DNA from: Colwellia sp. | GTDB taxonomy: Bacteria; Pseudomonadota; Gammaproteobacteria; Enterobacterales; Alteromonadaceae | Direction of reading: 5' to 3' | Assembly (NCBI GenBank): GCA_016765685.1 | Contig: JAESPR010000128.1 | Location: forward strand, 1-64,000 | Length of the DNA stretch: 64,000 bases | In this document: positions 55,839 through 64,000 of the stretch, piece by piece | How the letters are laid out: every line of letters begins with the position of its first letter | How positions within the stretch are numbered: the first letter of the stretch is position 1 | Notes under the pieces: model-generated | Seen by the model: only the letters and a program-made list of their open reading frames with translations | Databases searched by the model: none | Told to the model about the DNA's origin: nothing | Program-made: the position numbers and the translations under genes

Positions 55839-57125
55839 TTACTTCTCCTGTCCGCTTGTTTTTGGAGTGACTTCAGTTTGTTTTTGTTCAGTTTGCGCTA
55901 ACAAGGGTAATTTCAAACAAAAGTGTGCTCCTTCACCCATGTGGCTTAAGTATTTGACTTTACCTTGATGTGCTTCAACGACTGACTTGACCACGGCAAG
56001 TCCTAAACCAGTACCTTTACTGCTTGAGGTATAAAAAGGTTCGAATATTTTTTCAATATTTTCACTGCTTATGCCGGGGCCATTGTCTTTAACACTGATA
56101 TATACTGCATCTTTTTGGTTATAAACTTGAATATTAATAATCGCTTGGTCAATTTTTGCTGAGCCTGTTGCCTGTAAAGCATTGTGAAGCAAATTTTGTA
56201 TTGCCCCTGTTAACGCATTTTTATTCGCTAAAATATGGCTGTCATTTGTCGGTAAGTGTACGTTCACTTGTGCATTAGCTTTACTAATAAGTGCATCCAT
56301 GGCTTGTACCGAATCATTAATCAACTCATTGACAGACAAAGATTTAACCACTTGCTCATTACCGCTTTTAGAAAACAACAACATATCATTTACTTGCTGC
56401 TCTAAATCGCGCAACCGACAACTTAATTTTTCTTGAAAGGTGCTACGAGCACTATCCGATAGTTTTCTGTTGGATAAATTCGCGCTATATAACATTGCCG
56501 ATGACAAAGGTGTTCGAATTTGATGCGCTAACGTTGACACCATTCGCCCTAATGAAGAAAGTCGTTGCATTTGACCGACTTTATCTTGCAATAAGCGCGT
56601 TTGGGTTAAGTCAGTAATCATGATCAACTGACCCGGTTGTTCTCCTAAACTAGTAATCTCTAATTTTACTCGACGGCCATCTTTTAGTGAAACTTCATGC
56701 CAATCATCAGCTCTGGGTTTGAATGAACGGGCAATCACGTTAAACCAAAGCTGGCCTAGAATAGGCTCGTCAAGCAACCCTCGTGCGACTTTATTAATTT
56801 TAACAACAATACCGTTACCATCAAGCATAACCAAACCTGTTGGCATCAATTCAATAAGCTGTTCCGCCATTTTCAATTGTTTTGCCGGTTGAACATTTGG
56901 CGGCTTCAAGTTGAAGTTAGTTTGATCAGCCACTGATGATTGGTGTTGTGACTGTTGCGGTGGAAACATTTTGCTTTGTGATAATTGAGCGCGCAATGAA
57001 GCTAGCTCACCGGGAAAATCTTCTTGCTCTAATAAAACATCGGCCTCAGCCAGTGTTTTAGTCGCGACAGGAATGTTTACTGGGTTAAAACCATTATGAG
57101 CAATAAAATGCTGTGCTAGTGCCAT
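55839..57125 (-). CDS. flrB: Cytoplasmic flagellar sensor kinase FlrB (FleS)
   Basis: A 428-residue histidine kinase with no membrane segment. A PAS domain (about 90-180, IELMPTGLVMLDGNGIVV) precedes the dimerisation/phospho-acceptor helix (His in TLAHQIRTPLSS) and the ATPase domain (NLLHNALQA, DNGPGI, GTGLGLAVVKS). The start is taken at ATG 57125; a TTG five codons upstream is possible. It has its own sigma54-like promoter, consistent with control by FlrA, and overlaps no neighbour. Confidence 0.91.
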   Translation of the reverse strand: MALAQHFIAHNGFNPVNIPVATKTLAEADVLLEQEDFPGELASLRAQLSQSKMFPPQQSQHQSSVADQTNFNLKPPNVQPAKQLKMAEQLIELMPTGLVMLDGNGIVVKINKVARGLLDEPILGQLWFNVIARSFKPRADDWHEVSLKDGRRVKLEITSLGEQPGQLIMITDLTQTRLLQDKVGQMQRLSSLGRMVSTLAHQIRTPLSSAMLYSANLSNRKLSDSARSTFQEKLSCRLRDLEQQVNDMLLFSKSGNEQVVKSLSVNELINDSVQAMDALISKANAQVNVHLPTNDSHILANKNALTGAIQNLLHNALQATGSAKIDQAIINIQVYNQKDAVYISVKDNGPGISSENIEKIFEPFYTSSSKGTGLGLAVVKSVVEAHQGKVKYLSHMGEGAHFCLKLPLLAQTEQKQTEVTPKTSGQEK

Positions 57126-57165
57126 AAAACCAACGTCCAAATAAGATTTATTTCATATTGGTTAA

Positions 57166-57181
57166 AGCATTTTATATGCCA
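57166..57181 (-). promoter_or_regulatory. flrB: Sigma54-type promoter of flrBC
   Basis: Minus strand reads TGGCATATAAAATGCT, with GG and GC 10 bases apart. TGGCAT fits -24; -12 is ATGCT instead of TTGCT. It lies about 40 bases before flrB, where FlrA control is expected from Vibrio. Confidence 0.55.
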
Positions 57182-57217
57182 CAGTTTAACTTGTTTATTT
57201 ACAACAAGTTAAACTGT
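57181..57217. repeat. Perfect 15-bp inverted repeat between flrA and flrB
   Basis: ACAGTTTAACTTGTT and its exact complement flank a 7-base loop. It touches the -24 side of the flrBC sigma54-like promoter and lies downstream of flrA. There is no T-run after it on the minus strand, so it may be a poor terminator or an operator. Confidence 0.75.
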
Positions 57218-57280
57218 TGTAATTACTATAATCGCTATAATTACACTGTCAAACTATTGGCTATCAATGGCGGGGATTAG

Positions 57281-57345
57281 TGTCTAGTAGCGAGTTACGA
57301 AAAAATCTGCTGAAAGGTAACACTTCGCTACTCACCACTTTTTGT
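57281..57345. repeat. Intergenic palindromic repeat after flrA
   Basis: Contains GTAGCGAGTTACGAA and the complementary-leaning AACACTTCGCTACTCACC some 25 bases on, directly beyond the flrA stop at 57351. It belongs to the same family as the repeat after mmsA. Confidence 0.55.
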
Positions 57346-57350
57346 TGTTA

Positions 57351-58856
57351 TTATGTCGGTTTTTGCAGATCATATTTCCGCATTTTTTCAACTAACGTTG
57401 TTCTGCGCATACCTAACGTTTCTGCAGCGCGGGCCACAACAAAATCATGTTTGCTTAATGACTGTGATATAAGAGAAACCTCTAACTCAGCTAAATGTTC
57501 TTTCAAGTTCAAACCGTCACTCGGTAATAAACTCGCGTTTGAGCTAGTTTGCTTACTTTCTCCAGCTAAGTCATTACTGTTTTCATTACTTTCAGTGTCA
57601 TCATAATCATCGTAATCAAAGCCTGAAAAGAGTTCATTAATAACATCTTGCTCTTGCAACTCTTCCGGATATTCAGGGGTATATTCTTCCACCTCAATAT
57701 GCTGATATTTATATGGTAATTCAGCAACATCAACAATTTGATCGCCATACATAATTAACATACGTTCAATTAGATTTGATAATTCACGAACATTGCCACG
57801 CCATGGATGTTCCATTAAAGACTCTATTGCTTTTTCAGTAAAACGTACCGTTTTATTTTGCTCATGCTCAAAGCGGGTTAATAATTCCTTTAATAATAAG
57901 GGAATATCTTCTTTTCGCTCGCGCAATGCAGGGGTTTCAATAGGAAAAACATTCAAACGATAATAAAGATCTTCCCGAAAGCTGCCCTCTTTAATCATCT
58001 CTTCTAAATTTTGATGGGTGGCTGCGATAATACGCACATTCGCTTTCAAACTTTTACTGCCACCAACGCGTTCAAAAGTGCGTTCTTGTAATACCCGTAA
58101 TAATTTCACTTGCATCGGTTGGGGCATATCACCAATTTCATCTAAAAATAAAGTACCGCCCTCGGCTAATTCAAAACGCCCTTTGCGCGTAGAAATTGCC
58201 CCCGTGAATGCACCTTTTTCATGGCCAAATAATTCACTTTCTAATAACTCAGCCGGAATTGCGCCACAGTTTATCGGTACAAAAGTGCCTTTGGCCCGTT
58301 CAGAGAGGTTATGAATATTACGAGCAACCACTTCTTTACCTGTGCCAGACTCCCCTAACACCAATACACTGGCAGGAGTTTTGGCCACTTGCTCAATTAA
58401 AAAACGCACTTCATTCATTGCTTTGCTAGTGCCAACTAAGGAACGAAATAAAGCGCTAGAGCTAAGTCGTTCTCCCAGTCTTGGTAATTTATTGTGGTAT
58501 TGATGACAATGATGAATTAATTCAGTTAATTGTGCATAATTTAATGGCGTACTTAAACTCGCAATAACATTGACATAACCATTTAAGGCATTAACATCAA
58601 GCACATCATGGAGTAAAAAAGGCATTTTCGGATTACTTTTAACCAATGCTGCAGTAGCGGCAGTTAATGCTCCAGAAAGTATCACCGTTAACACATGTTC
58701 ACTTTCTTTAAACGCTTCACCCGCTTGTTCTTGTGTGCATTGCACAAAGTGTTCACCGACAAATGATAAAACAGTGGCCATTTGATGTGCTCTACTCACC
58801 TCATTATCGATAATAAGAATTTGTTTGTGACCTGATAAATGCATTCTAGAGTTCAT
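57351..58856 (-). CDS. flrA: Sigma54-dependent flagellar master regulator FlrA (FleQ)
   Basis: A 501-residue NtrC-family activator at the top of the polar flagellar hierarchy. The N-terminal FleQ domain (about 12-125) resembles a receiver but lacks the phospho-acceptor (ILSGAL where an Asp is expected). The AAA+ domain has [19 protein letters not shown] and LDEIGDM, and a C-terminal helix-turn-helix has [16 protein letters not shown]. An acidic insert (about 415-455) precedes it. FleQ/FlrA binds c-di-GMP and FlhG in other species. Divergent from fliS. Confidence 0.94.
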   Translation of the reverse strand: MNSRMHLSGHKQILIIDNEVSRAHQMATVLSFVGEHFVQCTQEQAGEAFKESEHVLTVILSGALTAATAALVKSNPKMPFLLHDVLDVNALNGYVNVIASLSTPLNYAQLTELIHHCHQYHNKLPRLGERLSSSALFRSLVGTSKAMNEVRFLIEQVAKTPASVLVLGESGTGKEVVARNIHNLSERAKGTFVPINCGAIPAELLESELFGHEKGAFTGAISTRKGRFELAEGGTLFLDEIGDMPQPMQVKLLRVLQERTFERVGGSKSLKANVRIIAATHQNLEEMIKEGSFREDLYYRLNVFPIETPALRERKEDIPLLLKELLTRFEHEQNKTVRFTEKAIESLMEHPWRGNVRELSNLIERMLIMYGDQIVDVAELPYKYQHIEVEEYTPEYPEELQEQDVINELFSGFDYDDYDDTESNENSNDLAGESKQTSSNASLLPSDGLNLKEHLAELEVSLISQSLSKHDFVVARAAETLGMRRTTLVEKMRKYDLQKPT

Positions 58857-59239
58857 AGGGTATTATAAATGTTATTCGTTATTAGGTAAGCTAGCTTTGA
58901 TTCTAGCGTGTTAATTTTAATTGGCAACAAAATTTTGACACTTACACGTCATTTAATTGACTTATAATGAAAAAAGCTGTTTTTTTAACAAAAAGCATTC
59001 TTTGCACTATGCTTGGGGTCAAGCAAGAAGTAAAATTGCAGTTGCGCTAATGGTTTATTTATCAGATAGTAAGAGAATGGAGTTTAAGTTCAATTCCACT
59101 GAATTAAATTATTCTCGCGTGGGAAGTAACTAAATAACATGGTGACTAGTTGAAGAATTGATGTTTTTCATCTGGCTCACTAGTTGCATAAGTCATCAAT
59201 AGTAGTACAAAACTTTTAATTGAATTGAGTAATATCATT
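58857..59239. promoter_or_regulatory. Divergent regulatory region between flrA and fliS
   Basis: This 383-base stretch has no ORF I can support. On the plus strand it carries a clear sigma54 promoter at 59173-59188 for fliS. TTGACA at about 58936 and TATAAT at about 58975 are too far apart (22 bases) to call a sigma70 promoter; no flrA promoter was pinned down on the minus strand. Confidence 0.5.
59173..59188 (+). promoter_or_regulatory. fliS: Sigma54 promoter of fliS
   Basis: Reads TGGCTCACTAGTTGCA: GG and GC 10 bases apart, good TGGC and TTGCA boxes. About 51 bases before the fliS start. Confidence 0.78.
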
Positions 59240-59632
59240 ATGAGAGCATCAATAAAGAAATATAGAAATGCCAATGCTGACAACGTAGCTGACGCAGATC
59301 CTCATCAACTAATAAGCATAATTTTTAAGCATATTCTCGCCAATGTTGCCATAGCAAGTGGTGCAATTACTAGAAATGAAACCGAAAACAAAGGTAAGTG
59401 TTTAACCAAAGCCATCGCCTTAGTAGGTGAATTACAAGATAGTTTAGATATGGAACAAGGTGGCGAAATATCATCCGGACTGTTCGATTTATATGACTAC
59501 ATTGTACGTTGTTTAGTACAAGCTAACCTTGAAAATAACAGTGAAAAGCTAGAAGAAGTAAAAAACCTAATTACTGAAATAAAAGAAGGTTGGGATGCTA
59601 TTCCTGCTGAAAAAAGAATAAAACCGGCTTAA
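59240..59632 (+). CDS. fliS: Flagellin export chaperone FliS
   Basis: A 130-residue helical chaperone that holds flagellin C-termini and delivers them to FlhA. The YRNANADNVADADPHQLISIIFKHIL start and the DSLDMEQGGEISSGLFDLYDYI block match FliS. The start is taken at ATG 59240 (MRASIKKY), the family norm; a TTG five codons upstream is in frame. It is separated from fliD, which usually precedes it, and divergent from flrA. It may serve the proteolytic flagellin encoded two genes downstream. Confidence 0.9.
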   Translation: MRASIKKYRNANADNVADADPHQLISIIFKHILANVAIASGAITRNETENKGKCLTKAIALVGELQDSLDMEQGGEISSGLFDLYDYIVRCLVQANLENNSEKLEEVKNLITEIKEGWDAIPAEKRIKPA

Positions 59633-59659
59633 TTATGCAATATAAAGTAGACCATAAAA

Positions 59660-59959
59660 ATGACAGCTATTGAACGTGATTTAGATTTCATTCTTCTCAA
59701 AACTCAGCAACTTTTTGGTATTATCGAACAAGAAAAATATCAGCATCTTGAAACCAAAGAGATCGTTAGACAACAACTTATTGAGCAATTTTTTTTAGAC
59801 TATTCTTCAAACGAAATTATCGCCGTAAGCGACAAATTGCAACGATTAGTCGACTTATCGACAAAAGTTACTGAGCAATGCGAAAGTATATTTGAACAAA
59901 CCAAACAAGATATTTTAAAAGTAAAACAAGTTGATAAAATTAAAAAAGCTTATGAATAA
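59660..59959 (+). CDS. fliT: FliT-like flagellar chaperone
   Basis: A 99-residue, all-helical, charged protein located 28 bases after fliS. FliT chaperones the cap protein FliD and in other species modulates export. Sequence conservation in FliT is low, so the call rests mainly on size, helical composition and position; it could be another small flagellar chaperone. No FliD is present in the window. Confidence 0.6.
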   Translation: MTAIERDLDFILLKTQQLFGIIEQEKYQHLETKEIVRQQLIEQFFLDYSSNEIIAVSDKLQRLVDLSTKVTEQCESIFEQTKQDILKVKQVDKIKKAYE

Positions 59960-60046
59960 GCCCTGATAAGCTTTATTTCCCTCCCTTTCTTTATCCTTCA
60001 AAACGCCTACTGAACATAAACAATACAAAATCAGCACTAAAAACAT

Positions 60047-60070
60047 ACGAAGTTCGCACGAATTTCGTAC
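60047..60070. promoter_or_regulatory. Inverted repeat just upstream of the sigma28 promoter
   Basis: TACGAAGTTC and GAATTTCGTA form a 10-bp stem (one G-T pair) with a 4-base loop, 8 bases before the -35 box of the proteolytic flagellin gene. It may end fliS-fliT transcripts or bind a regulator. Confidence 0.45.
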
Positions 60071-60077
60071 TAATAGT

Positions 60078-60104
60078 TAAAGTTATTTATTAAGCTGCCG
60101 ATAT
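60078..60104 (+). promoter_or_regulatory. Sigma28 (FliA) promoter of the proteolytic flagellin gene
   Basis: TAAAGTTA, an 11-base spacer, then GCCGATAT. This is within one base per box of the TAAAGTTT-N11-GCCGATAA consensus. It lies about 55 bases before the ATG. Confidence 0.9.
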
Positions 60105-60159
60105 TAAGTTTAACTGCGCTACTCTACAAAAATCTACATGGATTAGATTCGACTTTTTT

Positions 60160-61914
60160 ATGGCACTTTCGGTTAACACAAATATTGCTAGTTTGTTTGG
60201 TCAGCGTATGTTGAACAAAGCGCTTGATCAGCAAAGTGTTGCTATGCAGCGACTAAGTTCAGGCATGCGAATCAATAGCGCCAGAGATGATGCGGCGGGC
60301 TTATCTATATCCAATGGTTTTACCTCTCAAATTAAAGGTACAAACCAAGCAATTAGAAATATTAACGATAGTATTTCAGCCATTCAAACCAGTGATGGCG
60401 CGCTCGATTCAGTCACCAGTAATCTACAACGAATTAGAGAACTATCAGTACAGGCGGCTAATGACACCAATTCGGCTTCAGACAGAAAATCTCTTGCAGC
60501 AGAAGTTGGCGTACTTATTGAAGAAATAGATTTTATTACTTCAACAACGGCTTTTAATGGCAAAAATTTATTCCAACGCGGAGATTTGCCACAATGGGTT
60601 GATGAACAACGCCAATTTAATGTTGACCAAATGTTTGGCAACTGGTTAGCGGAATCAGAGCGTATGATTGAAAATTCATATGGCTTAAAAGCTGATGGTA
60701 AAGAAAATCTCAGTATTGTTTTTGATGATGATCCTAATAGCGAGTTTGCCGCTACGGTAAGTTACAATACCGCGAATGATGATAGTTTAAGCCGTGCAAC
60801 CCAACAGACATTAACCTTATTTACCAAAGCATTTCCTATAGGTAAAGCACCTGATGGCGGCGGCACACCAAACTTTAGTGATCGCACTATTGCCCATGAA
60901 ATGGTACATGCGGTTATGGGGCGAACGTTGGATATGGACTCATTAGAAACTTGGTTTAAAGAAGGGGCGGCAGAGTTAATTCAAGGGGCGGATGAAAGTG
61001 TACTCAATCAGTTAATTGCACAAGATGATACTACCACCCACTTTAATGCCGCAGACAGAGCCGCTTATGCTGCTGACAATACCTTTTTTAGTGCTTGGGA
61101 CAGCACAGGGAAACATTACTCTCAAGGTTACCTTGCGGTCAGGTTTTTACACGAAGACATTGTTGCCAATGGCGGCGAGGGCATTAAAGATGTGATGAGC
61201 TTTTTAAGTGATGAAGCAAATCTTGCTGGCGGCTTAACCTCTCTTAATGATGCCTTAGCTCAACTAAATACTGATGGTTTAACCTCTTATGCAACTGATG
61301 GCGCACTTAAAACCGCTTTTACCACGGGTGCAGATGCTTTTATTCAAACGTTAAATTTTTCCAACCTTGATACCGGCGCTATAGGTGGTTTAGATGTTGA
61401 TGGAGGTATTGAAAAAACAGCCGAGTCTGTGGTTGATAATAGCAATGTTTTTCTTTCTTTAAAGCCTTTAGAAGGCTATAACAATGTTACCGTTGACAGC
61501 TCTGGCGTGGTTAATCCGTTGCTTGCGAATCAGTATAATTTAAAAGTTGGTTCCGAAAGTGATAGTAATCTTAAAATAGATTTTTTTCAGGTCAACTCTA
61601 GTGTTCTTGGTTTAACGCAATTAGATATTGAAACAAATCCCTCTGCTGCCATTAATTTGGTTGATAGAGCGCTTGGTTACATCTCAGAACAAAGAGCAAA
61701 CCTAGGCGCTATTTCCAACCGGCTCGCTAGCACTATTGTTGTCAATGAAAGTGTTAGTTTATTAGCAAGCAATAGTCGTTCGCGCATAACCGATGCAGAT
61801 TTTGCTACTGAAACATCTCAGTTAAGTAAACAACAAATTTTACAACAGTCTTCTAGTGCAATGATTTCTCAAGCAAATGCAAGTATCTCTAGCATATTGA
61901 CCCTGCTCTCTTAA
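60160..61914 (+). CDS. Flagellinolysin: flagellin with inserted zinc metallopeptidase domain
   Basis: A 584-residue flagellin. D0/D1 (residues 1-140) has canonical MALSVNTNIASL, QRLSSGMRINSARDDAAGL and ELSVQAANDTNS blocks. The C-terminal D1/D0 (about 480-584) has RANLGAISNRLAST, RITDADFATETSQLSK and a typical end. In place of D2/D3, residues about 141-400 contain a metallopeptidase: HEMVH at 246-250 (zinc ligands His246 and His250, catalytic Glu247), then WFKEGAAE, whose Glu268, 18 residues after His250, is the gluzincin third ligand. This is the flagellinolysin design known from Clostridium and others. The filament should be surface-exposed and proteolytic. It has its own sigma28 promoter, with fliS/fliT upstream and pseB/pseC downstream. 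Confidence 0.9.
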   Translation: MALSVNTNIASLFGQRMLNKALDQQSVAMQRLSSGMRINSARDDAAGLSISNGFTSQIKGTNQAIRNINDSISAIQTSDGALDSVTSNLQRIRELSVQAANDTNSASDRKSLAAEVGVLIEEIDFITSTTAFNGKNLFQRGDLPQWVDEQRQFNVDQMFGNWLAESERMIENSYGLKADGKENLSIVFDDDPNSEFAATVSYNTANDDSLSRATQQTLTLFTKAFPIGKAPDGGGTPNFSDRTIAHEMVHAVMGRTLDMDSLETWFKEGAAELIQGADESVLNQLIAQDDTTTHFNAADRAAYAADNTFFSAWDSTGKHYSQGYLAVRFLHEDIVANGGEGIKDVMSFLSDEANLAGGLTSLNDALAQLNTDGLTSYATDGALKTAFTTGADAFIQTLNFSNLDTGAIGGLDVDGGIEKTAESVVDNSNVFLSLKPLEGYNNVTVDSSGVVNPLLANQYNLKVGSESDSNLKIDFFQVNSSVLGLTQLDIETNPSAAINLVDRALGYISEQRANLGAISNRLASTIVVNESVSLLASNSRSRITDADFATETSQLSKQQILQQSSSAMISQANASISSILTLLS

Positions 61915-61952
61915 TCTTTTACACTAAAAATAGTCTCATTTCCTAATAAAAT

Positions 61953-61967
61953 CATGCTTCAGGCATG
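61953..61967 (+). terminator. Weak hairpin after the proteolytic flagellin gene
   Basis: CATGC and GCATG pair around a 5-base loop 39 bases after the stop, followed by TTTATTGCTTT. The stem is short, so some read-through into pseB is likely. Confidence 0.4.
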
Positions 61968-61994
61968 TTTATTGCTTTGATATTTATGTTTTAA

Positions 61995-63062
<1,068 letters not shown>

Positions 63063-63079
63063 CCAGTAAGGCTGTGGAC

Positions 63080-64000
63080 ATGATCCCTTACGGAAAACAA
63101 GATATAAACCAACAAGATATTGATGCGGTAATTAAGGTATTAAAATCTGACTGGTTAACCCAAGGGCCACAAGTGCCCTTATTTGAGCAAGCTTTAGCGG
63201 ATAAATGCCAAACAAATTATGGCATTGCCGTTAACAGTGCCACTTCTGCTTTGCATATTGCCAACCTAGCTTTAGGCGTTGGCGAAGGTGATATTGTTTG
63301 GACTAGCCCGATAACCTTTGTTGCCACCGCCAATAGCGCGCTTTATTGTGGTGCTAAAGTAGATTTTGTTGATGTTGATTTAAGCTCTGGCAACATGTCA
63401 GTGAGCGCGTTAACCAAAAAACTACAATGGGCTAAGCAGCATAATTATTTACCAAAAGTGGTTATTCCGGTGCATTTAGCCGGGCAATCATGTGATATGA
63501 AAGCCATTCACCAATTAGCGAAAGAGTATGGCTTTGCCATTATTGAAGATGCTTCACATGCGGTTGGCGGACACTATCACAACGCACCTGTCGGTTGTGG
63601 GCAATACAGCGACATCACAGTATTTAGTTTTCATCCGGTAAAAATCATTACCTCAGCCGAAGGTGGCATGGCATTAACCAATGATGCTGAACTAGCTGAA
63701 CGTATGCGACTTTTTCGCAGCCATGGAATCACCTCAAAAACTGACAAAATGACCGAGCCAAGTCATGGCCCTTGGTATTATCAACAAATTGAGTTGGGTT
63801 TTAATTATCGTATGACCGATTTGCAAGCGGCATTAGGTCTTTCACAACTAACACGCCTTGATGAGTTTATTGAAAAGCGTAATGCGTTAGCTAAACACTA
63901 TGATGAAGCTTTTGCTAACAATGAAATAAGTCCATTAACGCCAGATAATGATCAGCTATCGGCTTATCACTTATATTTAATTTTATTACCTGAAACTGAT
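63080..64000 (+). CDS. pseC: UDP-4-amino-sugar aminotransferase PseC (C-terminus beyond window)
   Basis: The first 307 residues of a DegT/DnrJ/EryC1 PLP-dependent aminotransferase. The PLP-binding lysine lies in FSFHPVKIITSAEGG (Lys188), and the VNSATSALHIANLALG, EDASHAVGGHY and FNYRMTDLQAALG blocks fit PseC. It aminates the PseB product at C4. The start is ATG 63080, with AAGG 8 bases upstream, 17 bases after pseB. Adjacency to pseB makes PseC more likely than other sugar aminotransferases of this fold. Confidence 0.9.
   Translation, partial: MIPYGKQDINQQDIDAVIKVLKSDWLTQGPQVPLFEQALADKCQTNYGIAVNSATSALHIANLALGVGEGDIVWTSPITFVATANSALYCGAKVDFVDVDLSSGNMSVSALTKKLQWAKQHNYLPKVVIPVHLAGQSCDMKAIHQLAKEYGFAIIEDASHAVGGHYHNAPVGCGQYSDITVFSFHPVKIITSAEGGMALTNDAELAERMRLFRSHGITSKTDKMTEPSHGPWYYQQIELGFNYRMTDLQAALGLSQLTRLDEFIEKRNALAKHYDEAFANNEISPLTPDNDQLSAYHLYLILLPETD

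Noticed and set aside
58936..58980. Sigma70 promoter (TTGACA and TATAAT) upstream of fliS
   Set aside because: The boxes are 22 bases apart, too far for a normal sigma70 promoter; the sigma54 site nearer fliS fits better.

Overview
The window is a chromosomal segment from an AT-rich marine gammaproteobacterium. The polar-flagellum regulators FlrABC, the MotC/MotD-type stator, the ParC/ParP array-positioning pair, DUF3014, DUF2802 and DUF2986 proteins and many short intergenic palindromic repeats together suggest Alteromonadales, probably Colwelliaceae (Colwellia/Thalassotalea-like). That placement is an inference from gene content, not a database match. No rRNA, tRNA, CRISPR array or intact insertion sequence was recognised.

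Positions 1-25,300 are mostly housekeeping genes. They include a truncated M16 lipoprotein peptidase, an RluA-type pseudouridine synthase, a two-gene PAS plus chemoreceptor pair resembling a split aerotaxis receptor, and an NSS-family sodium symporter. Next come an ABC ATPase with an ABC-permease/M1-peptidase fusion, a DUF3014 protein, and a LysR regulator divergent from mmsA. These are followed by a DTW-domain tRNA modification enzyme, a DUF2884 protein, a GGDEF-PilZ protein, dbpA, two small hypothetical proteins, a ribosome hibernation factor, the ribH-nusB-thiL-pgpA operon and mlaA.

Positions 25,300-58,856 (all minus strand) hold one long chemotaxis/flagellar block. In transcriptional order it runs flrA, flrB-flrC, fliE-fliF-fliG-fliH-fliI-fliJ, fliK-fliL-fliM-fliN-fliO-fliP-fliQ-fliR-flhB, flhA-flhF-flhG-fliA, then cheY-cheZ-cheA-cheB-motC-motD-parC-parP-cheW-DUF2802. 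Sigma54-type -24/-12 elements are readable before flrB, fliE, fliK (weaker) and flhA, as expected for an FlrA (class II) / FlrBC (class III) hierarchy. The flg rod/hook genes, fliD and flaG are not in the window.

Positions 59,173-64,000 (plus strand) carry fliS and fliT behind a sigma54-type promoter. Next is a flagellin whose central variable region is replaced by a zinc metallopeptidase domain (HExxH plus an EGxAE third ligand), i.e. a flagellinolysin, under a textbook FliA (sigma28) promoter. After it come pseB and the first 307 codons of pseC for pseudaminic acid synthesis, which typically serves flagellin glycosylation. The proteolytic flagellin is the most interesting object here. Second is a folded, MITE-like inverted-repeat element (35,071-35,336) that ends only a few bases upstream of the GTG start of fliA, the gene for the sigma factor expected to transcribe that flagellin.
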